From the NCBI GenBank assembly GCA_024195265.1, contig JAJLRJ010000008.1, positions 23,534,958 to 23,598,957 on the forward strand: a DNA stretch of 64,000 nucleotides, read 5' to 3'. The stretch is from Dendrophyllia cribrosa. Taxonomy: Eukaryota; Cnidaria; Anthozoa; Scleractinia; Dendrophylliidae. This document shows positions 48,201-60,873 of this stretch, piece after piece (the stretch's first letter is position 1; each line of letters opens with the position of its first letter). A model generated the notes under the pieces. The model was not told the origin of the DNA, did not search any database, and saw only the letters and a program-made list of their open reading frames with translations. The position numbers were made by a program, and so were the translations under genes.

Positions 48201-51200
48201 GCTATGAGCATCATGAACTCGTTCGTCAACGACATCTTCGAGCGAATAGCAACGGAAGCTTCCAGCCTGTGCTCATACACCAAAAAGTCGACTCTCAGCT
48301 CTCGCGAGATACAGACCGCGGTTAGGTTGATGCTGCCCGGTGAACTAGCGAAGCACGCGGTAAGCGAAGGAACCAAGGCCGTTACAAAGTATACAAGCAC
48401 TAAATAAACCCGTCAGCAGTCTTGAAACATTTGTGACTTTTTAGCCCTAAGACAAGAGACTTACTTAATGGTTTGTGATTTTGCGCGCATTGTCTGTTTA
48501 CAATAATTTGCTGCATTATTCTTTCTGAACAGAAATATTATTTATCTATTGTACCATAACATTATGAACTGCCCACCTCGTGTTGTACATCGATAGTAAA
48601 GTCCGACTTTGGCGGGTTCGCGTGAAGTCTTTTACTTAATCTGTTAATAGGAAAGTAACAAAGATATTGAATTATGTGAATTGTTTCTTTTAAGTTTATT
48701 TGACTATTATTTTTTTAAAGGAGAGTTATATATTTTTGTAAATAACATTGTACATGTAAATAAGTAAATAAAATGATTTGCAACAACAAGTGTTTGAGTA
48801 TAATTGACCCTGGTGCATTTATCGAAATTCGTTTTGAGATGAGGAGCCGAACGAATGCAGGAAATGGAGTACACATAATGCAAAAGCGCCGATGACCAAC
48901 ATGACCCCCAACATTCGACTAACAGTGTTGGTCCAAGATCTCGCAACGTCTAACATCGTTCGATCAACAATGTTGGAACGTATCCGTTAACTTTTTGTCA
49001 GTTGGAGCGCGTCAATTTTGTGCGCACAAGCACTAAAATAAGCATTGATAATGTGTGATCATTTCTCTGTAACAATGTCCAAAATCTGCCTAAACTTCTT
49101 GTAGTTGCTCAAGAAACTGCGACGGACTTATGAAAATTCAATTCCCGGGTGCTGAAGGGGTAATGCTTAAAAGGGTTCTGAAGAAGGTAAAGTTGTACCT
49201 TTGAGGGGGTAAATGCGCGTTTTGGTTGATTTATAGTTGTTCCTAAATTTCAAATGTTTATGGCACGACATTTTCCAAGGTAAAAATAAGGTGTCAATTC
49301 ACGACAGTGCTGTCAAAAACATGTACGAGTTGCTGTTCCATCGTTTCTTCCCTTCTTCTCATCCTCGCGTGGCTCGCGCTCACTGCTTGCGCCTGTTTTG
49401 CAGGTCACGGCAAAAAAAAATATGGAGCTCGACTCCAAGGTAAAATTAAATTTTACGTCACGCCCTAAATATATTCTGGGGTCAATTTAATAAAACTTTT
49501 ACAAGTGTAGCCATTGTTTCAGAGGTTGAAAACAATAGCTACACTTGTAAACTACAAGTGTAAAAGTTTTATTAAATTGGCCCCTGGTGTTTTTCAGGGC
49601 TTCCTCTCAAAGTCTCCGACAAGCTTTCCCGTCCTTTCCCGGGGGAGGGGCTGACGGGGAGGGGGAAAATTCAAAATACTGAAATTCAAATAGCTCTCTT
49701 TACGCGGCGCCGTTCAATGGGATGAAAATTATATGTTATTAATTTATTGCAGTACAACAATACAAAGTCAAATATAAGGAGATTTTATTAACAAGTGAAT
49801 TGCAACGTTTTCATCCATATAGTTTTAAACAAACACGCAACTATATATTGAATATGTATGTTTTTGTTTCCATATCATCGCTAACAATCCGCGCAGAAAA
49901 TCTCTAAATCGGTGACCTAAAAATCTGCGATGATGTAGAAACACCTATTAGCAATCGTTCGTTATCATCGCCGATCGATGACAAAGAATGTAGCCAAAAA
50001 GTCATGCTCTGATAAGGGCTGGTTTCGCGATCGCCTTTTGGAGACCAAACAGGAAGTTCAACAGAAACCAGTCTACGGGCGTTTTCCCGCGCTTGGCATC
50101 GTGTTGCATGTTTTCCCGCGCTTGGCACCGATTGCACGTAATTTCGTGATTGCTTTGGTTTTGCACTGCTACGCTTTGTGATTGGCTAAAAAATCTCGCG
50201 CCACTTTCTCAACCAATCAGAAGCAAAACCAAAACTAATTGAAACTTGCTCAACACCGGTAGCCTGCGTGCAGCTTGTGCAGCAGTCTCCGATTTCCTTG
50301 CTCCCCGCGGAAAGTGAAGCAAAGAAAATAAGAGACGTGTGCGCGCAGGCTAAACGTCGGCTGCATGTATTTCTTTCAAGTTCCGATTGGTTCAATGGAT
50401 TGTTTGCGTCTGTTGCGATTAGCCAGAGTAATTACTTTGGTTTTACTACACTCAAGTGAAAACCGTTATATTGTATTTTAACTTGCCTGTTTAGCAAGGG
50501 TACAGATAATGCCCAGCCAGCTACAAAATCAGGAAAAGAAAATTGAGATGGATCCTGATAAAAGGCAAAGTGATGGATGATCGCTGCTTGCTGGTCTTGT
50601 ATGGCATGCCCAAGAAATAGCTCCTGTTAGAAAGTGAGGGAGTAAACCAATTAGTGAAAACAAACAGCACTGTCAGAGTTTATGATAGGCTCAACTCAAA
50701 CATTAGGGTCAGCAGAGGGCGTCCTAGCTGGGGTGCCTGTGAACCACCCCACCCCTGTTGGGTCTAAAAAGAACAATTTTAAAAAGTTCAGATTACAAAG
50801 ACAAACCAATATAAGTACAATAATTAAAGTCAAGTTTAGTAGAAAGTGTTCCAATAAATGTCCATACCCCCCACACAGAAGATTTTTGTTTAACCCGCCT
50901 CCCCCCACCCCTCTGGACATTCCAGTTTAGCTTAATACTTTTCTTTACAAAGTTTGGCTTAAGAGACCCCCCCCCCCCCCCTGGAATTTTCAGTGGCCTT
51001 CCTTGGGGAAAGTATGCAATGAAAATGATAGGGACCGTTACATTTGGCAAGATATTTGGACCCGCCACTGGTATAGATATTCTTAAAACCACACAATCCA
51101 GGATGATGCCATTGGCAATGAAATATACATGTATAAATAACTGGCTGATGAAAAATATATATAATTTACATTAATTTACATTAGACATATTAAACCATTG

Positions 51201-54200
51201 AGATTTTGCTATTAGTTCTGCGTGGAATACCAAAAATGATTCTTCTAAGCTCATAGATTTCAATACTTTTTAAGTCAAAAGACTATTTTCCCTCACCTTT
51301 CTTGCATCATGTTTACTTAAAACTTGCACAAGCCCTGGAAGGTTAATGATGGTTTCATCTTCACAAAAAAATATCCAGCGCTTGTTATCACCATAATCCT
51401 CAGCCAAGCTGGAAACAAAAATATCAATCCTTAATTTTTATCTGTAGTAAAACTTGTATTTAGTGGCCAGTGGTCAAACTCTTACATTGTACTTTGAGTA
51501 AAATGGGTAAGTTGTAATGTTTTAACCAGGTGTTTATTGGTCACTTTTCAGTCTCACGCCTAGCCAGAAATAATTACATGAGCACTGTTCAGTACATATT
51601 TCACAATAACGAGTCAAGAGGCTGAAAACTATAAAAACTGACAAGTAAAAATGTCTTGCCATATTACACATTCACTGAATAATTGTATACTATAAGACAG
51701 TCATTTTCTCACAAAACTAAGTATTTTAAAGTGTTTTTCCTGGCACACAGTCAGAAGAGTGTAATAACGTGTCTTATTACACGACTAAGACAGTCAGAGG
51801 GCTAATAACTAAAATCAACCAATCAGAATGCTCGATTGGAGGTCCAATATTCTGTAAGTATTGGACCGGGCATTGTCACGAATGATCCCGCGCGATCCTC
51901 CCACCGGCAGGAGTCGTGTAATAAATCTCTTATTAACCAAGCTTGCTCGGGACCGTACTGGGAGAATATCGGCCCTCTGTCTTTTCTGTACGGGGGTGCT
52001 TATAATAAATAATAAATGCTTTATTTATCCTGAAAAACCGATCAGCGAATTTAAAATAAAAACGCTGGTATAAACCGGTGATCAGTGTATATACAAGTCT
52101 AAAATAAAATGGAATAAAAAAACTAACAAAAATATTTACAGTGATAAAAACCTAATAATCTACATAAAAATCGATGTAAGTAGGTATAAAAATAGAATTA
52201 ACAAAACTACCTATACTGAACATTTATGTTGTGCCTTATCTAGCTCTATTAAAAATTTAAAAATTCTAATTTTAAAAATTCTTAGTGTCTCACAAGCACG
52301 TAGTTCTTTGGGGAGATCGTTCCATTCCTTTCCAGCAGCGAACTCGAAAGTTGACTGGCCCATAGCTGTTTTGAATCTTGGAAGATGAAGTTCCCTATTA
52401 TCTCTCAGGGCCTTACGGCGAAGTTCGGATCTCATTGCAAAAAAACCTTGTAGTTGCCTAGGACAATTATAATCATTTACGATTTTAAATACTAATTGTA
52501 AACGTAAATAACGGCGTCTGTTAGATAAAGTTAACAGCCCGAGACTCTCTCTCATTGACTGTGTGCACGTTAAGTGATTTGTTCTTAAAATTATTCGCAT
52601 TACTTTGTTTTGCAATCTTTCCAGAAAATCAGAGTTCTTCTTGCTGCAGAAACCCCATACAATTTAGCCATAGTCTAAAATAGGTAAAATTGTCGCTTTA
52701 TAAATCTTTAATAAAATAGCAGGGCTAAGAAAAGATGAAATTCTATTTAAAAGTTTCAGTTTAGGATAAACTCTCGAGGCAACATAAGACACGTGATTAT
52801 TCCATGATAATGATTCGTCTACCACCACGCCAAGATACTTAAAGTGCCTCTGCTGTTTTAATATTGAATCTCCGTAAAAAATGTTAATGTCTCTGGTGGT
52901 TTTGAGAGCTTTGTGTGACGCAATAATCATGGCTTCAGACTTTTTTGTGTTACAAATAAGGCCGTTCCTACGAAACCACCTGACGCTCTTGAGATCATTG
53001 TTGACATTGTGCTCAGCTAAATCAATATTCTTGGAGCTGGAATGCATCTCAGTGTCGTCTGCGTATAACGAGAGAGTGGAAGTATAACATGCCTTCGCTA
53101 TGTTATTTATATGAATATTAAATAACGTTGGTCCCAAAACTGACCCCTGCGGGACTCCAAAAGAAACACGCATGGGATCTGAATTAGCGTCCTTGTAGGC
53201 GACATACTGTGATCTCTCGGAAAGGTAACTGTTGAACCACCGAAGTTCGGACTCTTTGACACCGTAGGATTCGAGCTTGGTAAGCAAGACATCATGTTTA
53301 ATGACATCGAATGCTTTTCTCAGGTCGAGAAAAACACTAACAGACTTGAGGCCATTATCAATCATTATTGCTCTTTGTCATACCTTTTACTATCGATCTC
53401 AGACGTCCTTGGACAAGGGATTTTTTTCGGCCCGCTTCACGGGCCGTTGGTTTCAGTCTGCGGTTAAAAAAATGTCGTCACGTGATGACATTTTTTTGGC
53501 TCTGCGGTTTCAAAAATGTTGATCACGTGACGCCATTCGGTTACTCGCGCCAAAAAGAAAACCGGCAAAGTGATCAAAGATGTTGGGGAGTAAAACCGGC
53601 CGAAGCTATCATCCAGGGAAAGCTTTGTCCAATGACATAAGAAGCGGAATAATAGATACGATAGTACAGGCCGGTGGCCACTTTACTATAGGTTTCTTTA
53701 TGGGTAATTACAGTGATGTGGCAAGGAAATTTAACGTGAGCAGACAAACCGTTAAAAACGTCTGGGATAATTTTGTTGAAAGCGGAGAAAGTGGTCCTGG
53801 GGACAAGAAAGGGGCACAAAATCCCCCACACTTGACGGGAACTGAATTGGAACTGATCGAGTTTTTGAAGCGAGATACGCCATCGATGCCCTTATCGAAG
53901 ATTTACGATGTTGTAGAAACTTACTGCGACGTTCCCGGTGGAACTTCGAAGGCTGCAATTAGCCGCGCCGTAAGGAAAAGAATGTCTTGCGGTCCAATGA
54001 CTTGGAAGCGAACCTCGAATCGCCCAGTGAACAAATTTTCTCCTGAAAATGTTGATTATTGCCAAGACTTCCTAAATTACATGTCTACTGTTGATCCTTG
54101 TAAAATAAAGTGATTCGATGAGGCTGGCTTCAGAATGCCCGATGTTGCAAATCCACATTATGGGCACTCGGTTGTTGGTGAGCCATGTATTGATGTTCAA

Positions 54201-57200
54201 AGAAACATGGACTCACCGAACGTGACACTTCAAGTCCTTGCTGGTGTGGAAGGAATACTATACGCTAATACAGTCGATGGGGCAACAACTACAATTGATT
54301 TTCTTGAGTTTTTCGGAGAGGCATCAAATAGTTTTTTACCAAACGGGGAGCCAGTTCTTCGCTATGGCGATCACATCCTACTAGACAACCATGCGACCCA
54401 TCACAATGAAGGAGGATATGCTCTGGGACGGTGGATGGACCAACAAGGAATTGAAGTTGTCTATTTACCGACATACTCACCAGAATTTAATCCCATTGAG
54501 TTAGCTTTTAACAAAATGAAAATTGTAGCGAAACGGGAGAACATCCGCCGCTCTTTCTATCGAAATGTTCATGTTGGAGTGTACAATTGTGTTGAACAAA
54601 TAACAGATCAAGACATGCGGGGATTTTATAGGCACACGGAATACATCAATGTTTAATTTTTTGTACGAATAATGTTTTGCCGACACGCAACTCAAATGTT
54701 TTCCCCAAATAAATGAAGTTCATCACTTTCCGCAAAAATTTACCCAGTACATAAGTTGCTCTTTGTTTACTGTAAAACAAAATGTGTAACAATGTAATGT
54801 AAAGGTTAAAGTAGACAAAAAGCCATTTCAATGCATGGCGAGAATTCAGCTCAGACTGCGTGGCACCAGCTGACAGTGAATGTTAGAATTCACATTCCTT
54901 TGCATTTATAGTGACATAATTTGAAAAGCTTAGTTATAATAAAAGTTGTTCTTTTGATCGAAGTCATTTGTTTCCTTTACGCCGCAATAAACGTGGGGTT
55001 AAAGAAATGGCCATGGTTAAAAATATCGAAAAATAGCAACATACAAAGCCGCCATGGCAATTAACTTTCAATTAGGTTGTTTACATCATTGTTTCAGCGG
55101 AACGAAATATAAATGAGTATTCAATATAAATCGTTTTGCCCACCGAGTTTCTCTCCACTGTTTGGAAAATTGTCAAATAAAGAGACATTTTTGTAAACTG
55201 AACTTTTAACATTATTTCATTTAAACTTAAATGCTGAAAATAACACAACAACTTCCATTGGCTGCATTTCATCCGTACGCAACAGCGTTCAATGTTTGCA
55301 AAATTAAAAACAACAAGTTCGCTTGAAGTTACAAACTTCCTGACAATCCATAAACATGATACTGTAAAATTGAGAAAACAAACAACTTATATAACGAATA
55401 TTCCGGAATGATATCAGTTTTTAACTCTGAGTAAAACTCAGTTGCTCTTTTTTTAACACAACAAAGATCAACAAAACCGCAGTCACGAAAACTTCGATTC
55501 ATGGATGATTTAACAATTTCACGGCGTCCGCAAGGAGCGACAGTCCTGAAGACTGCTCGTTCTCTGGTTCTTCATACGGCGAACCCGATGCTTCGCCGGC
55601 CTTGAGACTCTCTTCGATTGCGAGATTTAACATAAAGTCGTCTTGCTGTTTGTAAAATGAATCAACATCACATTCTCTTCTAGGAACACCTACCGCAGAA
55701 CTTTGGTTAAAGTTAGGTGAAGGCCATGGTGAACTTGCTGAATAATGATTGAAGAGGGGCGAAGGACTTGGTGAATTCGCTGTGCTTGTAGCAGAAGGCC
55801 AGCGAAGTCCCCTTTCCTCCCACAGACGTTTGTACGGGTTTCGTACTGAGGTGGTCTTCCTCGCCGGTTCAGAGCTCTCTGTGTCAAGATCGCTTTCCTC
55901 TAAAAGTAGCTGTGGGATTTCTGACAACTCTGGAACTTTTCCTCTGCAAACTTTTTCCAGCCTCTTGGAATCTCGATTAATAGCGTGCCAGTTTTCGACA
56001 GTTTTACCGTCTGTTGTATTGATTAAATATTTCTCAGGACAGCTGTACATGTCAATTAAAGCACCTCGCATTTTATACGCAAAGCGGTTTTGAACTGAAG
56101 ATGCAGTTGCAGTCTTGGAGGTTAGTTCTTCCTCCAACTGTTCGAGTTTTTTTTCCTCGGTTTTCAGCTGCCTCTTCATATTGGCCATTTCCTTCTTCTG
56201 ATCTGGATGTTTGTCAAGGAGTTTGCAAAACTCGACGGAACGGCACCGACCAAATTCACAGTTCAACCTGTTGTGGCCCTCCATGTGACAGTTTCCACAC
56301 ACGGGTTTGCGGGAACTTCTAGTGAATGTTGCAGAACTATCAGTCAGTGTGGAAGCCTTCCTCGTCAAAGTTGCCCGCAGCTGAGATACTCGTTCTTTCT
56401 GGTTGGCAACAGCTTTCTGTTTTTCCTGTAGAAATACCTGAAGCGGGAATTTGTATGTTTCAGACGTGTTGCATTCCGTGTAATGTAACTGTTTTCGAGG
56501 CGGTGGTGAACAAGGCCGTCGCTTCGGCGGATCCTTTACGATCTTTTCATCATGTACACCCTGTACTGGAGTGGCAGTGGCATCTACTCTAACTGAAAGT
56601 CTACATAAGTTTTCGCAGTTGTCTACGGGCCGTAGACACCTGGACGCGTCGGTCAGATCTTCGTCACAGGTCATGTTCACAAACGTGTCTTCATCGTCGC
56701 GATACTGTACGCGGATCTCTCTTGCAGATTTCCCTTCAAAACGCACCGATTGTTTTTAATAGTGCATTGGCGAACTCGTGATAAGTTACACGCTGAACTG
56801 CTTCTTTAGTCATTCGAAGCATTTTACATCGCTCAAAGCCCTCGCCGTAAAAAACCTTAAATTGTACAACGGACATGTTGGCGCGAAAATGAATTCACGG
56901 CCAAAGCATCACGTGATCAACATTTTTGAAACCGCAGAGCCAAAAAAATGTCATCACGTGACGACATTTTTTTAACCGCAGACTGAAACCAACGGCTCGT
57001 GAAGCGGGCCGAAAAAAATCCCTTGTCCAAGGACGTCTGAGATCGATAGTAGGAGTCAAAATTTGGTGATTGGTACCGCTTAGGGTACTAAAAGCTAAAA
57101 GGATCACCTTTAGAATTTTCGCGGTACCTTTTAGGGTATGAGCCGAAAAAAATATGACAATATGACATGTGTTGTTTTAAAATTGGTACCTCTTAGGGGT

Positions 57201-60200
57201 AAAAATTATTTTGAGCCACACCCATCAAACAAGATTCTGGTACCTTTTAGGGTGTTTTTCAAAAATTTATGACGAGCACCCCCGTCATTTTTATATGGGA
57301 GTCCCCCCCCCCCCCGGGATTTGCACTTGTGTTGATGAGTACTTATACTCTAGAGTGCTTTGTCAAATAATCATTACTTTTAGTAAATTTACAGAAAAAT
57401 GTTTACTGGCCTATAATAAAAAAATGATCAACATTCAAAACTTCTCCTTGGACTGAGCCTCCTATGTCGACTTCTTTTGGGCTCATCACAATCTTTCATG
57501 TGTTTGTAAAGAATAATTTGATATCTGAGCCCTTGCATGTGCTGTTTAGGTTTAGAATTTGTTGCCTCATGCTTAAAGAACGAGATATATGCACGCTCCA
57601 TAAGCAAGGATTACGTTCCGTACGAAACGTATGGTTCGTACGAATCGTCTGGACAGTAAAAAGTTATTCACACTGACTGAGTGTGATAATGAGATGCACG
57701 CTCCGTATACAGACAGAACACGGACCGTATAGTTACGTAAAGTTAAAAAGTTACAAGGTTATGGACCGTAAGCGAGGATGACGATCTGTACGTTTTGTAC
57801 AGACCATCAACGTTAACTCACGGTCCGTATCAGTGCGACAGTATTGGACATGACTGAATCAATGACATGCACAAATTACTCTTTTTTTTTCAAAGATCTG
57901 CATTAACCCTTTTCCTCCCAAGAGTACCAAAAATCAAAACTTAACAAAAATCCCAAATTTCATTTTGCTAAATATTGAAAAACAAATTGTACCATGCAAA
58001 AGTACTGCTGAAGAGGTTTCATTTGAATGGTCAAACCACATAATTTCATCCACAGAATGAAACCTTAGAACTACAGTACAATACAACTCTCCAATAAATG
58101 TTTTGTTCTGTAAAACTAATGCAAAATTGGATTTTTGATGGTATTTTTACTCACCTGTTTATGATTGGAATAATTGTCCATGCTCCAAGAGGAGCCCAGT
58201 CTTCATGCATCATTTTAAGTTCCAAGTTATCCTAACAAGAGGTGACTAAGTTTCAAATGAAAGTTCTATCACATGTTAACATAAACTCACCTGGTTTATA
58301 GGCCCATCAGTTTGGTAACAAAACATTATTCCGGTTATACCCCCTCCTATATATAAGCACACTGCAGTTCCTTAATGACAGTTCTTTACAACCATTTACA
58401 CCTAAACTAAAAGAATGGTTCTTTTTTACAATACTTTTTGCTTGCCAGCCAAAAAAACTTCGCAAGTTGTTTAAGCTCCCAGGGCTTATAAACGGCAATT
58501 TACAATGCACTGGGATAGGGCAAGGGTGGAAGAGCAGATTAAAGGAGACACTTCAGCTGATGTAACGTTTTTCAACAAATTTGTTCAAATCCAAACACCT
58601 CTGAGTCTTCAAACAAAGAAATGTTTGTTTCAATCCTCCAAGCAAGGAATGTCAGACTCATTTATTAAACAACAACAACACTTCATTAAGTATACATGGG
58701 GTAGTGAACTGGCTAAAGTTCTAGTGTTCGATGAACAGCTAAACAGTGATTAAAATGAACTAAAATATACTAGGAAACAGAATCAAGACGTTGGGGCATC
58801 ACAATATTAAAATATTAAACAAATTATAAGTGAAAATTAGTCATTCTTCAAAGATTCTATTTGCTAATTTGTTTAATAAAATAACAATTATAGCTGAAAT
58901 CTTCCTATGGAGATTGAAGAAGGAAAATGAATAAGGGTAATTCTCAGCAGAACACATTGACTTTTCTCAAGTTAGTTTGGTAGATCCAAACACAGAGGTC
59001 AGATGGGGGCAAGAAGGGGTAAAAATGATTATGTATAAATTATGTAATGTTCTCTCCTTAGACTTTTCTTTTCAAATTCTTGTCCTTTGAAGAAATTTGA
59101 AGCAGTTATTGTACAAAAATTAATTGATCTACCTTTCCTCCCATTGCTTCTGCTTGTTTAGTTAGGTCTTCCCTCATTGCTTTTGCCCTTTTTACATGAT
59201 ATGAGTTGTGTTGACTTCTCACAATTATAACTATGTCTTTTAAGGCTGAAGAAAAACAGACAACAAGAAGTGTAAAGGAGAAATATATATTACATGGATA
59301 CTTCTATAAGAAATACCAGTGACATTATTTTGACATAATAAATGAAGTCTTGGAAAATGAAGATTGTGATAAATTGGGTTACTTCCTTTTGGGGGCGGGG
59401 GTTAAGAGGACAGGATTGCCCAGGGGTAATTTCAATTGATATGTATGTTATATGCATAGGGTATGGTTCAGGGTCACAGTTTGACCTGACCTGTACTGAG
59501 ATAAAGTCTTAATTCAAGTGTGAGATAGATGGGGTATGCTTCATTTGTTTTAATTCAATATTTGGGCATTTGTTTTAAGCTTTACAAGATTAGATCCTTT
59601 CTTAGATACAAATATGCCAGGAAAGCTCCTTACTACCATATGAGCTTATTATTACTGGGTAATAATTTATATTTAATTTTTAACTTCCCTTTTTTCCTAA
59701 AATATTGAATTCAATTCTTTTCCATTTGCATTAGAAATATAAGAAAGAGATGGTAAGATCAGATGATGAAAAAGGAGGAACAAGCTCATCATTTTACCTA
59801 ACACGGGAACATCTGTTTCGTTTTCTACTTTTGAATCCTGAAAAATAAATTATTAATAAATAAAAACTTTTGTGTGGTGCAGATAAGGGCTCATCAAAAC
59901 TATAAATAAAAGCACTTCTCAAGGATTACACAGTAACATCCCAATATCTAAATGAGTTTACAAAACTAGCGTTTTATTCCAATGTTTTACAAGTGGTCTT
60001 GCTGTACCATTGCCATGTACAGTATTAAAATGACAAGTTGTGGTAACAGAACCAAGATGGAGGATAAAATGATTGATATCATTGTCTATGTTTGTGATGA
60101 CCTCCCTGTTAGAATACCTTTGCTTACAGTTATGTAACTACTGGCCCCAGTTGTTCAAAAGGTGGATAGCACTATCCACCGGATAAATCATTATCCAGTG

Positions 60201-60873
60201 GATAAGTATCAACAAAATTGTTTGTGTTATCTGCTGGATAGTAATATCCACCTTTTGAACAACTGGGCCCAGGAGGCTAAATAGTGAGTGACTGCCTAAT
60301 AAGGTAAAGTTGCACATGAGCTGCAGAAGGCCTAGGTATTGCTATTCCCCCTTGGATGGGATGGTAGTCCATCACAGGGTTACCCCTAGCATTATGGCAC
60401 CAGTACGCATTTATATTCCTGGTTGGTGAAAGACAGTGTGGAGCAAATATGACCCAAGGGGGGGACTCAGATATGGAAATGATGGGTGTGCTTGTCGTAC
60501 ATTTTAGGGGTCAAAATTTGTAGATTGGTACAGCTTAGCATGCTGAAATCTAAAGTGACCATGGCTAGAATTACTGCATTGCCTTTAGGAAAAAAACAAC
60601 ATTTCCAAATTCCAATTCAATCCGGAATTGGAGGACCACAGGTTTGTCAGTCTCTCGAGAGACTGTTAAGTGTTACCCTCGTTAAACAAAGTTTATTTAT
60701 TTTTTTTATTTAGAGTTAACTGGGCCGAAAAAATATGAAAGAATATGTCTCGTGTTGTTTCAAATTGGTGCAGCTTAGGAGCCACGCCTATCAAATGAGA
60801 TTCTGGTACCTCTTAGGGTGTTTTTCGAAAATTTCCGACAAGCACCCCCATAATATTTATATGGAATTCCCCT

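Larger units (their letters stand above)
48408..50486. other. B3GLCT intron between H2B and exon 7
   Basis: Holds the H2B 3' UTR, a hairpin MITE (49478-49586), CCAACA/TGTTGG-rich words (about 48890-48980) and an M1 MITE (50084-50472). The missing B3GLCT exon 8 may lie anywhere between 46838 and 50485; no convincing candidate was found. Confidence 0.5.
53388..57051. mobile_element. Two-gene DD37E (IS630/Tc1/mariner-type) DNA transposon, complete ends
   Basis: The element is 53390-57049 (3,660 bp) flanked by TA duplications at 53388-53389 and 57050-57051. Terminal inverted repeats are 141 bp (53390-53530 and 56909-57049) and begin CTATCGATCTCAGACGTCC; only a few mismatches were seen. The left part holds a transposase on the plus strand (53580-54656). 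The right part holds a convergent accessory gene on the minus strand (56876-55499). Each repeat contains a subterminal palindrome around GTCACGTGA(T/C)GAC and a second GATCACGTGA. Outer flanks rejoin as a family A repeat (TACCTTT-TA-GGAGTCAAAA), showing the target. Tc1/mariner elements normally carry one gene and shorter repeats. Confidence 0.92.

Noticed and set aside
49050..49115. Candidate for missing B3GLCT exon 8 (minus strand, [18 protein letters not shown]).
   Set aside because: Entry phase fits, but there is no usable donor at the end and the acceptor has a poor pyrimidine tract. The sequence does not clearly match the family.
58505..58753. 82-codon plus-strand frame in a B3GLCT intron.
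   Set aside because: Moderately protein-like, but no splice signals, no recognised family and no promoter. Treated as chance.
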